9,895 nt of DNA from Planctomycetota bacterium (GTDB taxonomy: Bacteria; Planctomycetota; Brocadiia; SM23-32). Shown one piece after another: positions 1 through 5,861 of the stretch. Each line of letters opens with the position of its first letter. Position 1 is the first letter of the stretch. The notes under the pieces are model-generated. The model saw only the letters and a program-made list of their open reading frames with translations, ran no database searches and had not been told where the DNA came from. The position numbers were made by a program, and so were the translations under genes. Location of the stretch: the NCBI GenBank assembly GCA_030604585.1, contig JAUVVP010000036.1, positions 1 to 9,895 of the forward strand, written 5' to 3'.

Positions 1-216
1 AGGCGGCGGCAGAGAACCAACCAGGACACCGGCGGCCTGCCGCCCTTCACTTGCGGCCCCCCGGCCGCTTCGGTCAGAATCCCCACACCCGCCCGCCGCA
101 GTAGAGCGCGGTCTTGAGATGGTCTCTTAATGAGCTTCGCGCTGGCAAAAGAAACAGTCTTCGGAGAGTCGTCGTCGTCCTCGTTCTCGAAGCCGTTGTT
201 CTCGCAGGGATTACGA
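1..216. other. Upstream spacer without a convincing gene
   Basis: No reading frame here looks like a recognisable protein. All three forward frames are open from the window edge and close between about 100 and 130, so the last residues of an upstream gene (mreC would be the expected neighbour of mreD) could end here. Frames 1 and 3 both show fairly high GC at third positions, and no MreC motif is visible. Positions 168-204 form a low-complexity TCG/TCC-rich stretch (GTCGTCGTCGTCC followed by TCGTTCTCG). It looks like an intergenic repeat and not codons. I cannot assign a function. Confidence 0.4.
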
Positions 217-297
217 CCCGCCTTCGCCGAGGCTACGGCGGACAGGCGCCGAGGTTTACCCGCCTCCGGCGGGCTGGCCCGCCGCCTGTTTGGCGGG
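217..297. repeat. Cluster of GC-rich REP-like hairpins
   Basis: Three inverted repeats built on the same core follow one another. CCGCC (218-222) pairs with GGCGG (237-241). CCCGCC (259-264) pairs with GGCGGG (268-273) across a 3-nt loop. CCCGCC (278-283) pairs with GGCGGG (292-297) across an 8-nt loop. A short CGCTCGCTCCGCTCGC stretch follows near 307-322. The cluster lies just upstream of the mreD start and has no coding signature. Reiterated CCCGCC/GGCGGG hairpins between genes are typical of REP or BIME-like repeats. Whether it acts in transcription termination or mRNA stability cannot be read from one copy. Confidence 0.55.
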
Positions 298-370
298 ACG
301 AGGACCGCTCGCTCCGCTCGCAGAGGACGAGGCGTTTCTTCTGCTGCGCGAACGTCAATAGAGGGCCACG

Positions 371-877
371 ATGGTCCGCAAGGTGCGATTCATCCTCTGC
401 GTGGCCGTGCTGTTCCTGTTGCAGGTGACGGTCGTCCACAGGTTCACGCACCGCTTCCTGCGTCCCGATCTGCTCTACCTGGCGGTGATCTTCCTGGCCC
501 TGGAAGCCGATTTCACAGGCGCTCTCTGGGGGGCCTTCGGCCTGGGACTGCTCAGGGACCTGGGCTCCTGCGGGCGGATCGGCGCCGGCGCCCTGCTCTT
601 CCTGCCCGCCACCGCCGCCCTGCTGATCGTGCGGGACCATCTGGTGCGCGAGTCCCCCTGGACGGACCTGGCCCTCACCTTTGCCTACGTCCTGGCCTGC
701 GGCCTGCTCAGCGCGCTGGCAGTCTCCGCATTCACCTCGGGCGGGCACCTTGGGCAGCTAACGGCCAGGGCCTTCGGTCAGGCCGCCTTCACCACCGCGC
801 TCAGCCCCCTGTTCTTCGTCGCCTTCGCGAACCTGGGCCTCGTGGACGAGTCGGCCGGCATCCTGGACGCCACGTGA
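371..877 (+). CDS. mreD: MreD-like rod-shape-determining membrane protein
   Basis: A 168-residue, strongly hydrophobic protein that fits the MreD family, the inner-membrane partner of MreB and MreC in the elongasome that guides lateral cell-wall synthesis. Five or six membrane segments can be seen, roughly at residues 6-23, 32-47, 49-62, 71-88, 99-119 and 135-155. The family-like core is the RPDLLYLAVIFLAL stretch (31-44), followed by a Gly-rich helix ending GLGLLRDLGS (57-66), which matches the MreD pattern of a short acidic/arginine motif after the third helix. Length is normal for MreD (about 160-180). The ATG is preceded by GAGGG with a 5-nt spacer. mreB and mreC are not visible; mreC may lie left of the window. 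It is convergent with uvrC, with a 51-nt gap. The family is divergent, so the call rests on topology and the core motif. Confidence 0.75.
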   Translation: MVRKVRFILCVAVLFLLQVTVVHRFTHRFLRPDLLYLAVIFLALEADFTGALWGAFGLGLLRDLGSCGRIGAGALLFLPATAALLIVRDHLVRESPWTDLALTFAYVLACGLLSALAVSAFTSGGHLGQLTARAFGQAAFTTALSPLFFVAFANLGLVDESAGILDAT

Positions 878-928
878 GCGCACCCGTCCGCCGGGGTGAC
901 CCGTGCGTCGGGCTGCCCGCGCTCGCAT

Positions 929-2782
929 TCAAGCCTTACGGTGGTAGTAGGCGTGGATCGCCTCGGCGAGCAGATCGGAGATGCCCTCAACGGCTTTCAG
1001 TTCCGCGATGGTCGCCCCTTGTATCTTGTTCAGGCTGCCGAAATGCGCCATCAGCCGGCGGGCCGTCTTCCGGCCGACGCCGCGGACCTCCAGCAGCGGC
1101 GACTCGAGCGCCGCCTTGCGCCTGAGGCGGCGGTGGTAGGCGATGGCGAAGCGGTGCGCCTCATCCCGCACGCGCGTGACCAGCCGGAAGCCGTAGGTGT
1201 GCTCGGGCACCTCGATGGCCTCGGGCTTGGCGGGCAGGAAGACCCGCTCAGCCTTCAGCTTCCTGCCCCCGGCGGAGCGCGCCTTGGCCAGGGCGGCGGC
1301 GTCGCAGGAGTCAATGCCCAACTCGCGCAGGACGCCCACGGCCACCCCGAGCTGCCCCTTGCCACCGTCCACAAGGACGAGTTCCGGCGGCTCGGCGCCC
1401 TTCCGGGCCCGGTCGGCCACCTTGCTATAGCGCCGGGTGAGCACCTCGCGCATCATGGCGAAGTCGTCCTGACCCTCGACCTGGCGGATCTTGTAGTGGC
1501 GGTAGGAGGACTTGTCCGGCTTGCCGTGGCGGAACACCACCATCGAGCCGACCGCCTCCCTGCCCTGGAGCGTGGAGATGTCAAAGCACTCGATGTTCCG
1601 GGGCAGCTCGCTCAGGCCCAGGATGCGCTGGAGGGATTCCATCTCCAGACGCCGCTTCTCCTCATCGGTGCTGGCGGCGCGCTCGGCCTGCCGGGCGTTG
1701 CCGTTGGCCAGCTCGACCAGGCGCCGCTTCGCCCCGCGGACCGGGTGGAGCACGCGCACCTTGCGCCCCTTCTTCTCCGCCAGCCAGGACGCCAGCAGCT
1801 CCGCGTCCTCCGTCTCCACCGGCATCAGGACCTCCTGCGGGATGAACCGGTTCCGGCTGTAGAACTGGTTGAGGAAGGAGCCGAAGATCGCCTCTTCGCT
1901 ATCCAGCTCCGCCGGGAAGCGATAGGACGCCACGTCCTGGATGTTCCCGTTGCGCACGAATAGCACGGCCACCCAGACGTATCTGTCCAGCGTGCACAGT
2001 CCGAAGATGTCCCGGTCGACCGCCTCCATGGACGAGGCGACATGCTGCGACTCCAGCGTGGTCTCGATGGCGCGGATGCGGTCGCGCACGCGGGCCGCCC
2101 TCTCGAACTCCAGCCCGCCGGAGGCCGCCTCCATCTCCCGCCGCAACTGGTCGAGCAGGTCCTCGGCCTTGCCCTTCAGGAACATGACGACCTGGTCGAT
2201 CAGGCGGGCATAGTCCACTTCGGAGACGTCCGAGCAGCACGGCGCCGCGCACTTGCCCATCTCGGCGTAGAGGCACGGCCGGCTGCGCTCCATGCACTCG
2301 CGGATCGAGCACTTCCTCAGCGGGAAGACGTCCTGGAGGACCCTCAGCGTTTTCCTGGCGGCCTTGGCGCTCGCGTAGGGGCCGAAGTAGAGCGCCTTCG
2401 GCGCGTCGAGCCGCCGAGTCACGATCGGACGCGGCCACGGCTCGCTCGGGTCGATCTTTATGCTGACGAAGCTCTTATCGTCGCGGAAGTAGACGTTGTA
2501 CTTGGGCCGGAACTGCTTGATGAAGTTGCTCTCGAGCAGCAGGGCCTCCTTTTCCGAGGCCGTAACCACGGCGTCCACGTCGGCCACGCGGTCTATGCGC
2601 TTCGAGATGAGCCGCCAGTCATCGCCGCCCTCCTGGTAGTAGCTGCGCACTCGCGCGCGCAGGTTCTTCGCCTTGCCGACGTAGATGACCTCGTGCCGGG
2701 CGTCCTTCATCAGGTAGACGCCCGGCCGGCGCGGCAGGCTTTCTATCTTCTTGCTCAGCTTTTCCGATGTCTGAATTGCCAT
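929..2782 (-). CDS. uvrC: UvrABC excinuclease subunit C
   Basis: A 617-residue, full-length UvrC, which makes both the 3' and 5' incisions around bulky DNA lesions in nucleotide excision repair after UvrA/UvrB damage loading. Domains in order: GIY-YIG nuclease (about 17-95, with GVY at 21-23, YVG at 34-36, Arg43 and Glu84); a four-cysteine [4Fe-4S] site at C158, C170, C178 and C182, with the same 12/8/4 spacing as in E. coli UvrC; UVR motif that binds UvrB (about 205-240); RNase H-like nuclease with D401, D440, D472 and H543 in the positions of the known catalytic residues; two helix-hairpin-helix units (about 562-612). No catalytic residue is lost. The ATG is preceded by purine-rich GAGGGCAGGG. 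Convergent with mreD; it has its own promoter at 2821-2849 and is probably monocistronic. Confidence 0.98.
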   Translation of the reverse strand: MAIQTSEKLSKKIESLPRRPGVYLMKDARHEVIYVGKAKNLRARVRSYYQEGGDDWRLISKRIDRVADVDAVVTASEKEALLLESNFIKQFRPKYNVYFRDDKSFVSIKIDPSEPWPRPIVTRRLDAPKALYFGPYASAKAARKTLRVLQDVFPLRKCSIRECMERSRPCLYAEMGKCAAPCCSDVSEVDYARLIDQVVMFLKGKAEDLLDQLRREMEAASGGLEFERAARVRDRIRAIETTLESQHVASSMEAVDRDIFGLCTLDRYVWVAVLFVRNGNIQDVASYRFPAELDSEEAIFGSFLNQFYSRNRFIPQEVLMPVETEDAELLASWLAEKKGRKVRVLHPVRGAKRRLVELANGNARQAERAASTDEEKRRLEMESLQRILGLSELPRNIECFDISTLQGREAVGSMVVFRHGKPDKSSYRHYKIRQVEGQDDFAMMREVLTRRYSKVADRARKGAEPPELVLVDGGKGQLGVAVGVLRELGIDSCDAAALAKARSAGGRKLKAERVFLPAKPEAIEVPEHTYGFRLVTRVRDEAHRFAIAYHRRLRRKAALESPLLEVRGVGRKTARRLMAHFGSLNKIQGATIAELKAVEGISDLLAEAIHAYYHRKA

Positions 2783-2815
2783 GGCCGGCCCTGCCCTCAG
2801 TCAACTCCCCTTCCA

Positions 2816-2849
2816 CTATCATGATAGGCCAAACGCCGATCCCTGTCGA
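2816..2849 (-). promoter_or_regulatory. uvrC promoter
   Basis: Reading leftwards, a -35 box TCGACA (2849-2844, 5/6 to consensus) is separated by exactly 17 nt from a -10 box TATCAT (2826-2821, 5/6). Transcription would start near 2814, giving a leader of about 30 nt to the uvrC ATG. The -10 lies inside the perfect 12-bp palindrome CTATCATGATAG (2816-2827). Confidence 0.65.
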
Positions 2850-2859
2850 GAAGGGATCG
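2837..2859. promoter_or_regulatory. Inverted repeat over the uvrC -35 box
   Basis: An 8-bp perfect dyad, CGATCCCT (2837-2844) and AGGGATCG (2852-2859), flanks a 7-nt centre that contains most of the uvrC -35 hexamer. The position suits an operator where a dimeric repressor would block RNA polymerase. The sequence does not match the E. coli or Bacillus LexA box, so the regulator is unknown. The alternative is a chance dyad. Confidence 0.4.
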
Positions 2860-2920
2860 CTTCGTCAGAGCCACTCGGCGCCGCCCTCAGGCTGTTCTTT
2901 GGGGGTATCGGCACAGCCAC

Positions 2921-2950
2921 TTGAATGCCGGCCGGGCTACGCCGTAAGAT
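2921..2950 (+). promoter_or_regulatory. Candidate promoter for the lipoprotein gene
   Basis: TTGAAT (2921-2926) and TAAGAT (2945-2950) are separated by 18 nt. Each matches the sigma-70 consensus at 4 of 6 positions. It would give a leader of about 95 nt to the GTG at 3053. No better candidate is seen between the uvrC promoter and the gene. Confidence 0.3.
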
Positions 2951-3052
2951 GCCCGTGTCGGTCTTCCCGCCCCGTCGCCGCCACGGGCGAGAGACAGGGA
3001 AGGGCCATATGGAGGTCGGTTGGGTGCAATGTTCGCTAACGGAGGTCCGACC

Positions 3053-3640
3053 GTGAGGAAAGCATCTGGCATGACGGCTTTGCTGGTGATCACCGTCTCG
3101 CTGACGGGCTGCGTGCACGTCCGTAACAACCTGCACAACATGCTGGCCGACTCGATGGACATCTTCCGGGCCGACCTGAGCGCATCGTTCGGCACGGACA
3201 TGGGCGCCCACCTGATGGCCACCCAGTACGCACAGCTCAAGTCCTACAGCTACGAGAACATCTACCGGATCGGCTTCGGCAAGCGTCACGTCGGCGTGTG
3301 GAAAGAAGACCGCGAGGACTGGTGGGTGGGCACCGAGCACGCCCCGAACATGCACATCCGCTCCGAGTCCGTCAAAGTGATGGCGGCGATCCTGCCGGCC
3401 AGGGTGGTCGCCCGGGCGGGGACGCCGCTCGGCCTGATGGGCGAGTCGCCCGACGAGTTCGGCATCGGCGCTCACCTGTTCGTGCTCGGATTCCGCATCG
3501 GGGTGCGGCCGCTCGAGTTCGCAGACTTCCTGGTGAGCCCCTTCGGCCTGGACCCCTGCGACGACAACATGAGCTGGGCCGAGAGGCAGTCGCTCCGGCA
3601 CCCAAAGGAGAGCGCAAGCCGAACGCGGTGGAGGGAATAG
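3053..3640 (+). CDS. Small lipoprotein of unknown function
   Basis: A 195-residue protein with a lipoprotein signal peptide: Arg2-Lys3, a hydrophobic stretch at 8-18, then the lipobox LTGC with Cys20 as the lipidation site. I choose the GTG at 3053 because GGAGG (3041-3045) sits 7 nt upstream and the signal peptide begins there; in-frame ATGs further upstream lack such a site and would add a non-signal extension. The mature part has no repeats or membrane helices. It carries aromatic- and charge-rich segments (GVWKEDREDWW, 81-91), a Gly/Phe-rich stretch (137-150) and a DFLVSPFGLDPCDD segment near the C-terminus (158-171). The overall look, with a DxxDIFRA segment after the signal and a DFL...GxD tail, recalls small conserved lipoproteins of environmental bacteria, but I cannot name the family. 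It should be anchored in an outer or inner membrane. Convergent with the HTH gene at 3658, 17 nt away. Confidence 0.75.
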   Translation: MRKASGMTALLVITVSLTGCVHVRNNLHNMLADSMDIFRADLSASFGTDMGAHLMATQYAQLKSYSYENIYRIGFGKRHVGVWKEDREDWWVGTEHAPNMHIRSESVKVMAAILPARVVARAGTPLGLMGESPDEFGIGAHLFVLGFRIGVRPLEFADFLVSPFGLDPCDDNMSWAERQSLRHPKESASRTRWRE

Positions 3641-3657
3641 GGTTCGGACCCCTGTTC

Positions 3658-3882
3658 TTACGGCTGCCGGGCCTCCGGCAGGGAGAACCGCACGGAGTCC
3701 TTGCGGACGTAATCGTCGAGCGATTGGTGGTCTATGCGCCACTCGCCGCCGATGCGGACGCCATCAATCTCGCCCTTCTTGATGAGCCGCCGCAGCACTT
3801 TCGGCGTGCAACCGAACTGCTGCGCCACCGTGCCGACGCGCAGCCACCTCAATTCCGGGCATCCGCAGACCTTGCAGCGCAT
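3658..3882 (-). CDS. Excisionase-like helix-turn-helix protein
   Basis: A 74-residue DNA-binding protein of the excisionase/MerR-type winged HTH class (HTH_17-like). Residues 16-59 carry the pattern: VGTVAQQFGCTPKVLRRLI forms the helix-turn-helix, and GVRIGGEWRIDHQSLDDYV the wing and last helix. The N-terminus is cysteine-rich (C3, C6, C8, with C25 inside the HTH), which could form a small metal site and is not usual for excisionases. The ATG is supported by GGAG (complement of 3891-3894) 8 nt upstream. It is the third gene of the leftward operon, 36 nt after the zinc-finger gene. In phages such proteins are excision factors or regulators; with no integrase in view a regulatory role is as likely. 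A hairpin at 3664-3681 lies within its last codons. Confidence 0.75.
   Translation of the reverse strand: MRCKVCGCPELRWLRVGTVAQQFGCTPKVLRRLIKKGEIDGVRIGGEWRIDHQSLDDYVRKDSVRFSLPEARQP
3664..3681. terminator. Hairpin at the convergent gene ends
   Basis: CTGCCGG (3664-3670) and CCGGCAG (3675-3681) form a perfect 7-bp stem with a GCCT loop, 24 nt past the lipoprotein stop and inside the last codons of the HTH gene. It is well placed to end rightward transcription of the lipoprotein gene. There is no clear T-run, so it may only protect mRNA ends. Confidence 0.35.
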
Positions 3883-3918
3883 TCGGCAATCTCCGCGAAA
3901 GACCAGTGACGCCGGCCC

Positions 3919-4287
3919 CTATACCTCGAATGGAACGTGCGCGCGGTAGCGGAGTTCCGCCAGGCGGCCGGGCCGCTCGGCCGGGGACGCGCCGGCGGCG
4001 CAACCGACCACGGGCCTGCCTGCCGGTGCGCGCCGCTGCCCCGCCCACAGGAGCTGAGCCTTGAACCAATCCGCCAGCCGGTCGGGCACTTCCTGAAAGC
4101 CGCAGCAGACCGGGCAGTGTTCGAGCGATACACGGTCCAGCCAGCCGCTCCCGCCACAGGCCGGGCAGGGGACCTCTTCCACCCCCAGGGTCTCGTATAC
4201 TGACTCCAGCATGAGCTTGGCGCGCAGCGCCTTCAGCTCGCTCGGGATGCGCTGCGCGACTTCGCTGACCAGCGGGTGGAGGCTCAT
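3919..4287 (-). CDS. Small DnaJ-type zinc-finger protein
   Basis: A 122-residue protein that I do not recognise as a named family. Residues 41-48 read CPACGGSG, an exact CxxCxGxG motif as in the DnaJ/Hsp40 cysteine-rich domain. A second half, CPVCCG (58-63), completes a four-cysteine zinc site (C41, C44, C58, C61, with an extra C62). The region before it is helical and charged (about 10-35); the tail is Ala/Pro/Arg-rich. The start is the ATG at 4287: it overlaps the gam stop as ATGA and has AGGAGG 7 nt upstream. A longer in-frame opening to 4503 lies within gam and is not needed. The overlap implies translational coupling with gam, so the two proteins probably act together. It may bind nucleic acid or a partner protein; this is inference. 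Confidence 0.75.
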   Translation of the reverse strand: MSLHPLVSEVAQRIPSELKALRAKLMLESVYETLGVEEVPCPACGGSGWLDRVSLEHCPVCCGFQEVPDRLADWFKAQLLWAGQRRAPAGRPVVGCAAGASPAERPGRLAELRYRAHVPFEV

Positions 4288-4835
4288 CGCCGGCTCCTCC
4301 TGACCCCCGAGGCCCTGTCGAAGGCGTCCTGGCGCAGGTTGCAGTAGAAGCGCTCGGGCCCGGCCAGCAACTGCAAACCGCAGGCGCAAAGCTGATCCGC
4401 AGTGATGCGGCCCTCGCGCAGAGCCTTGCGGACGGCGGGCTTGTCCGGCATTTCCCTGACGCGGACCAGGTCGCCGAGCTGCGCATCGTGCAGAAGGCGG
4501 CACGCGTCCCCCTCGGTCAGCCCGTCATGGAGCCGCACGGCCGGTTCCACCTTGCGAAAGCCCACCTCGCCGAAGGGCGTCGCAAGGCTCTTGCGGCCGG
4601 CGGGCAGGATGGCCTCCCTTTCCCCCCGGCAGTAGGCCTCCAGGTCGGCCAACAGGTGCGACGTGCGGTCCCGCAGCGACCCAATCCGGAGGTGATACCG
4701 CCGGCGGACGCCGTCGAGCTGTTCGTCAAGTTCCGCCTGAAGCCCGTCGAGGCGGACCTGCGCACGGGCCAGGCGGCGTAGCCGCTCCGCCACACGCGAG
4801 GGGGCGCCAGGGCGCTTGAGCAGTTGAGTAGCCAT
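4284..4835 (-). CDS. gam: Mu Gam-like host-nuclease inhibitor protein
   Basis: A 183-residue protein matching the phage Mu Gam family (Phage_Mu_Gam), whose dimers encircle double-stranded DNA ends and shield them from exonucleases; the fold is related to eukaryotic Ku. The N-terminal half (about 15-75) is a long charged helix, LQAELDEQLDGVRRRY (32-47), ending AYCRGEREAILPAGRKSL (67-84). Then come the family features: RKSLATPFGEVGFRKVEPAV (81-100), a VRVREMPDKPAV segment (124-135) and the closing ERFYC (161-165). Length is typical (Mu Gam 174). The ATG is preceded by AAGGAGGG at about 5 nt. It is first in the leftward operon, overlaps the zinc-finger gene by 4 nt and is transcribed from a TATAAT promoter at 4920-4948. 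The C-terminal tail (GVRRSRR) is basic and may add DNA contact. Confidence 0.87.
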   Translation of the reverse strand: MATQLLKRPGAPSRVAERLRRLARAQVRLDGLQAELDEQLDGVRRRYHLRIGSLRDRTSHLLADLEAYCRGEREAILPAGRKSLATPFGEVGFRKVEPAVRLHDGLTEGDACRLLHDAQLGDLVRVREMPDKPAVRKALREGRITADQLCACGLQLLAGPERFYCNLRQDAFDRASGVRRSRR

Positions 4836-4919
4836 GCTGCCCTCCTTGCCGGCCGGATTCCGCTTGCATTGTGAGGCGCCCGGCCGGTATCATATTGTAG
4901 CTATTCATCCGTATCGGTC

Positions 4920-4948
4920 ATTATACTCGTTCGAGCCTGGTTACGCAA
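4920..4948 (-). promoter_or_regulatory. Promoter of the gam operon
   Basis: Reading leftwards, TTGCGT (4948-4943) and a perfect TATAAT (4925-4920) are 17 nt apart. The start would fall near 4913, giving a leader of about 78 nt that contains two CCGGCCGG palindromes (4849-4856 and 4880-4887). A weaker alternative uses TACAAT (4899-4894). Confidence 0.6.
4923..4931. promoter_or_regulatory. Putative repressor operator 1
   Basis: ATACTCGTT, one mismatch from the two copies at 4954 and 5005. It overlaps the -10 box of the gam promoter, where a bound repressor would block RNA polymerase. Confidence 0.45.
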
Positions 4949-4953
4949 GCGAG

Positions 4954-4962
4954 ATACCCGTT
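4954..4962. promoter_or_regulatory. Putative repressor operator 2
   Basis: ATACCCGTT, identical to the copy at 5005. It is 31 bp (about three helical turns) from operator 1, just upstream of the gam -35 box and about 16 bp from the repressor -35. Confidence 0.45.
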
Positions 4963-4977
4963 TTGGATAGAAAATAC

Positions 4978-5006
4978 TTGCAAAGGCCCCATGAGCTTGA
5001 TATAAT
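4978..5006 (+). promoter_or_regulatory. Promoter of the S24 repressor gene
   Basis: TTGCAA (4978-4983) and a perfect TATAAT (5001-5006) are separated by 17 nt. Transcription would start near 5013, giving a leader of about 88 nt that contains a small hairpin (AGGCC 5021-5025 with GGCCT 5029-5033). The surrounding DNA is clearly AT-richer than the flanks. Confidence 0.65.
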
Positions 5007-5013
5007 ACCCGTT
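5005..5013. promoter_or_regulatory. Putative repressor operator 3
   Basis: ATACCCGTT overlaps the end of the repressor -10 box and its predicted start site, the position expected for autorepression. It is 51 bp (about five turns) from operator 2. Confidence 0.45.
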
Positions 5014-5100
5014 ACAAGTAAGGCCTTCGGCCTGGCGGGTCTTGCGAAGGACAGCCACTCAGGCCGGGCGTTTGGGAGAAGCGAACGAGGAGAAGGGAAC

Positions 5101-5832
5101 ATGTCCGCCAAAAAAGCAGCGGCCGGCAAGCTAACGATAGGCGAGAGGCTCCGCTCCGTCCGCTCGGAGCTTGGATTGAATCAGACAGAGATGGCCGAGG
5201 CGGTCGGGGTTACCCAGAGCAGCATCGGCGCCTATGAGTCCAACCGCAGGCGCCCTCCCCTGCCGCTGCTCTTAGCGCTGGAACACCGGTTCCGCATCAA
5301 CCACGAGTGGGTCCTGGATGGTGCCGGGGAGCGCTTGGCCGGGGTTCGTCCGGCCCAGCCCGTCATCGTGACCAGCCCCGAGGAGCTGGACGCCCTCAGG
5401 CGCCTGGAGGGCGAGGACCGATACTACGCCGTGCCCTACCTGCGCGACCCCGCGGCGGCCGGCGCGGGGCTGGTCATGGAGGAGCAGGTCGAGGGCTACT
5501 GCATCATCCACCAGCGCGTGGCGCCCCATCCCGAGACGATCCGCTGCGTGCGCATCTCCGGGGACAGCATGGCGCCCACCCTCACCGACGGCAGCATCGT
5601 GGCCGTGGACATAACGCCGATCCCGCTGCGCAACCTCCAGGGCCGGATCGTCTGCTCGCGCACGCACGAGGGCACGGTGGTCATCAAGCGGCTGCGCGTG
5701 CGGAACCACTTCGCGTTGCTTTTCTCGGACCACGAGGACCAGCGGGCCTTCGCGCCCATCGTGCTGGACCTGCGCGAGCTGGCGGACCCCATAATCGGCC
5801 AGGTGATCTGGGCCTGGGTTGACCTGCGGTGA
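5101..5832 (+). CDS. XRE/S24 phage-type repressor (CI/LexA-like)
   Basis: A 243-residue two-domain repressor. Residues 12-70 form an XRE/Cro-CI helix-turn-helix (LNQTEMAEAVGVTQSSIGAY, 26-45). Residues about 115-243 are an S24/LexA peptidase domain with nucleophile Ser156 in GDSM and general-base Lys196 in VVIKRL. The Ala-Gly cleavage region is AAAGAG (118-123), 33-35 residues before the serine, close to LexA geometry. Such repressors dimerise on operators and are inactivated when RecA filaments stimulate self-cleavage. The ATG at 5101 follows GAGGAGAAGGG; the frame is open further upstream, but that would translate the promoter region. It is divergent from gam, and operator-like repeats lie between them, so it very probably controls both promoters. 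Family is certain; target and inducibility are inferred. Confidence 0.9.
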   Translation: MSAKKAAAGKLTIGERLRSVRSELGLNQTEMAEAVGVTQSSIGAYESNRRRPPLPLLLALEHRFRINHEWVLDGAGERLAGVRPAQPVIVTSPEELDALRRLEGEDRYYAVPYLRDPAAAGAGLVMEEQVEGYCIIHQRVAPHPETIRCVRISGDSMAPTLTDGSIVAVDITPIPLRNLQGRIVCSRTHEGTVVIKRLRVRNHFALLFSDHEDQRAFAPIVLDLRELADPIIGQVIWAWVDLR

Positions 5833-5861
5833 GCACCCGCTAAGGGCATCTGACAAAACAA

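Larger units (their letters stand above)
3658..5832. mobile_element. Prophage-derived repressor/Gam island
   Basis: Four genes of phage type lie around one divergent control region: S24 repressor rightward; Gam-like, zinc-finger and excisionase-like proteins leftward. In Mu-like phages the repressor is divergent from the early operon, in which transposase genes A and B come before gam. Here gam is the first leftward gene, and no transposase, integrase, lysis or virion gene is present. Flanking genes (lipoprotein on the left, sugar operon on the right) look chromosomal, and an intergenic repeat abuts the right end. No target-site duplication could be identified, so the edges are only the outermost phage-like genes. 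Either a deletion relic or a domesticated module; intact reading frames and good ribosome-binding sites favour continued expression. Confidence 0.55.

Noticed and set aside
881..898. CACCC/GGGTG hairpin as terminator between mreD and uvrC
   Set aside because: Only 5 bp of stem, 8-nt loop and no T-run.
130..1125. 331-codon forward frame over the repeats, mreD and the uvrC end
   Set aside because: Its translation is Arg/Pro/Gly-rich, runs through hairpin repeats and overlaps mreD in another frame.
896..2824. Long forward-strand open frames (896-1963, 2042-2824)
   Set aside because: They lie antisense to a complete uvrC with all catalytic residues; high GC keeps the opposite strand open. No ribosome-binding site or recognisable domain.
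2819..3742. 307-codon leftward frame
   Set aside because: Antisense to the lipoprotein gene, runs through the uvrC promoter; no domain or ribosome-binding site.
4849..4887. Two CCGGCCGG palindromes 31 bp apart in the gam leader
   Set aside because: The same 8-mer also occurs near 2928 and 9036 and within uvrC; expected by chance in GC-rich DNA.
4834..5100. N-terminal extension of the repressor frame
   Set aside because: The extension would translate both divergent promoters; the ATG at 5101 has a good ribosome-binding site and precedes the HTH directly.
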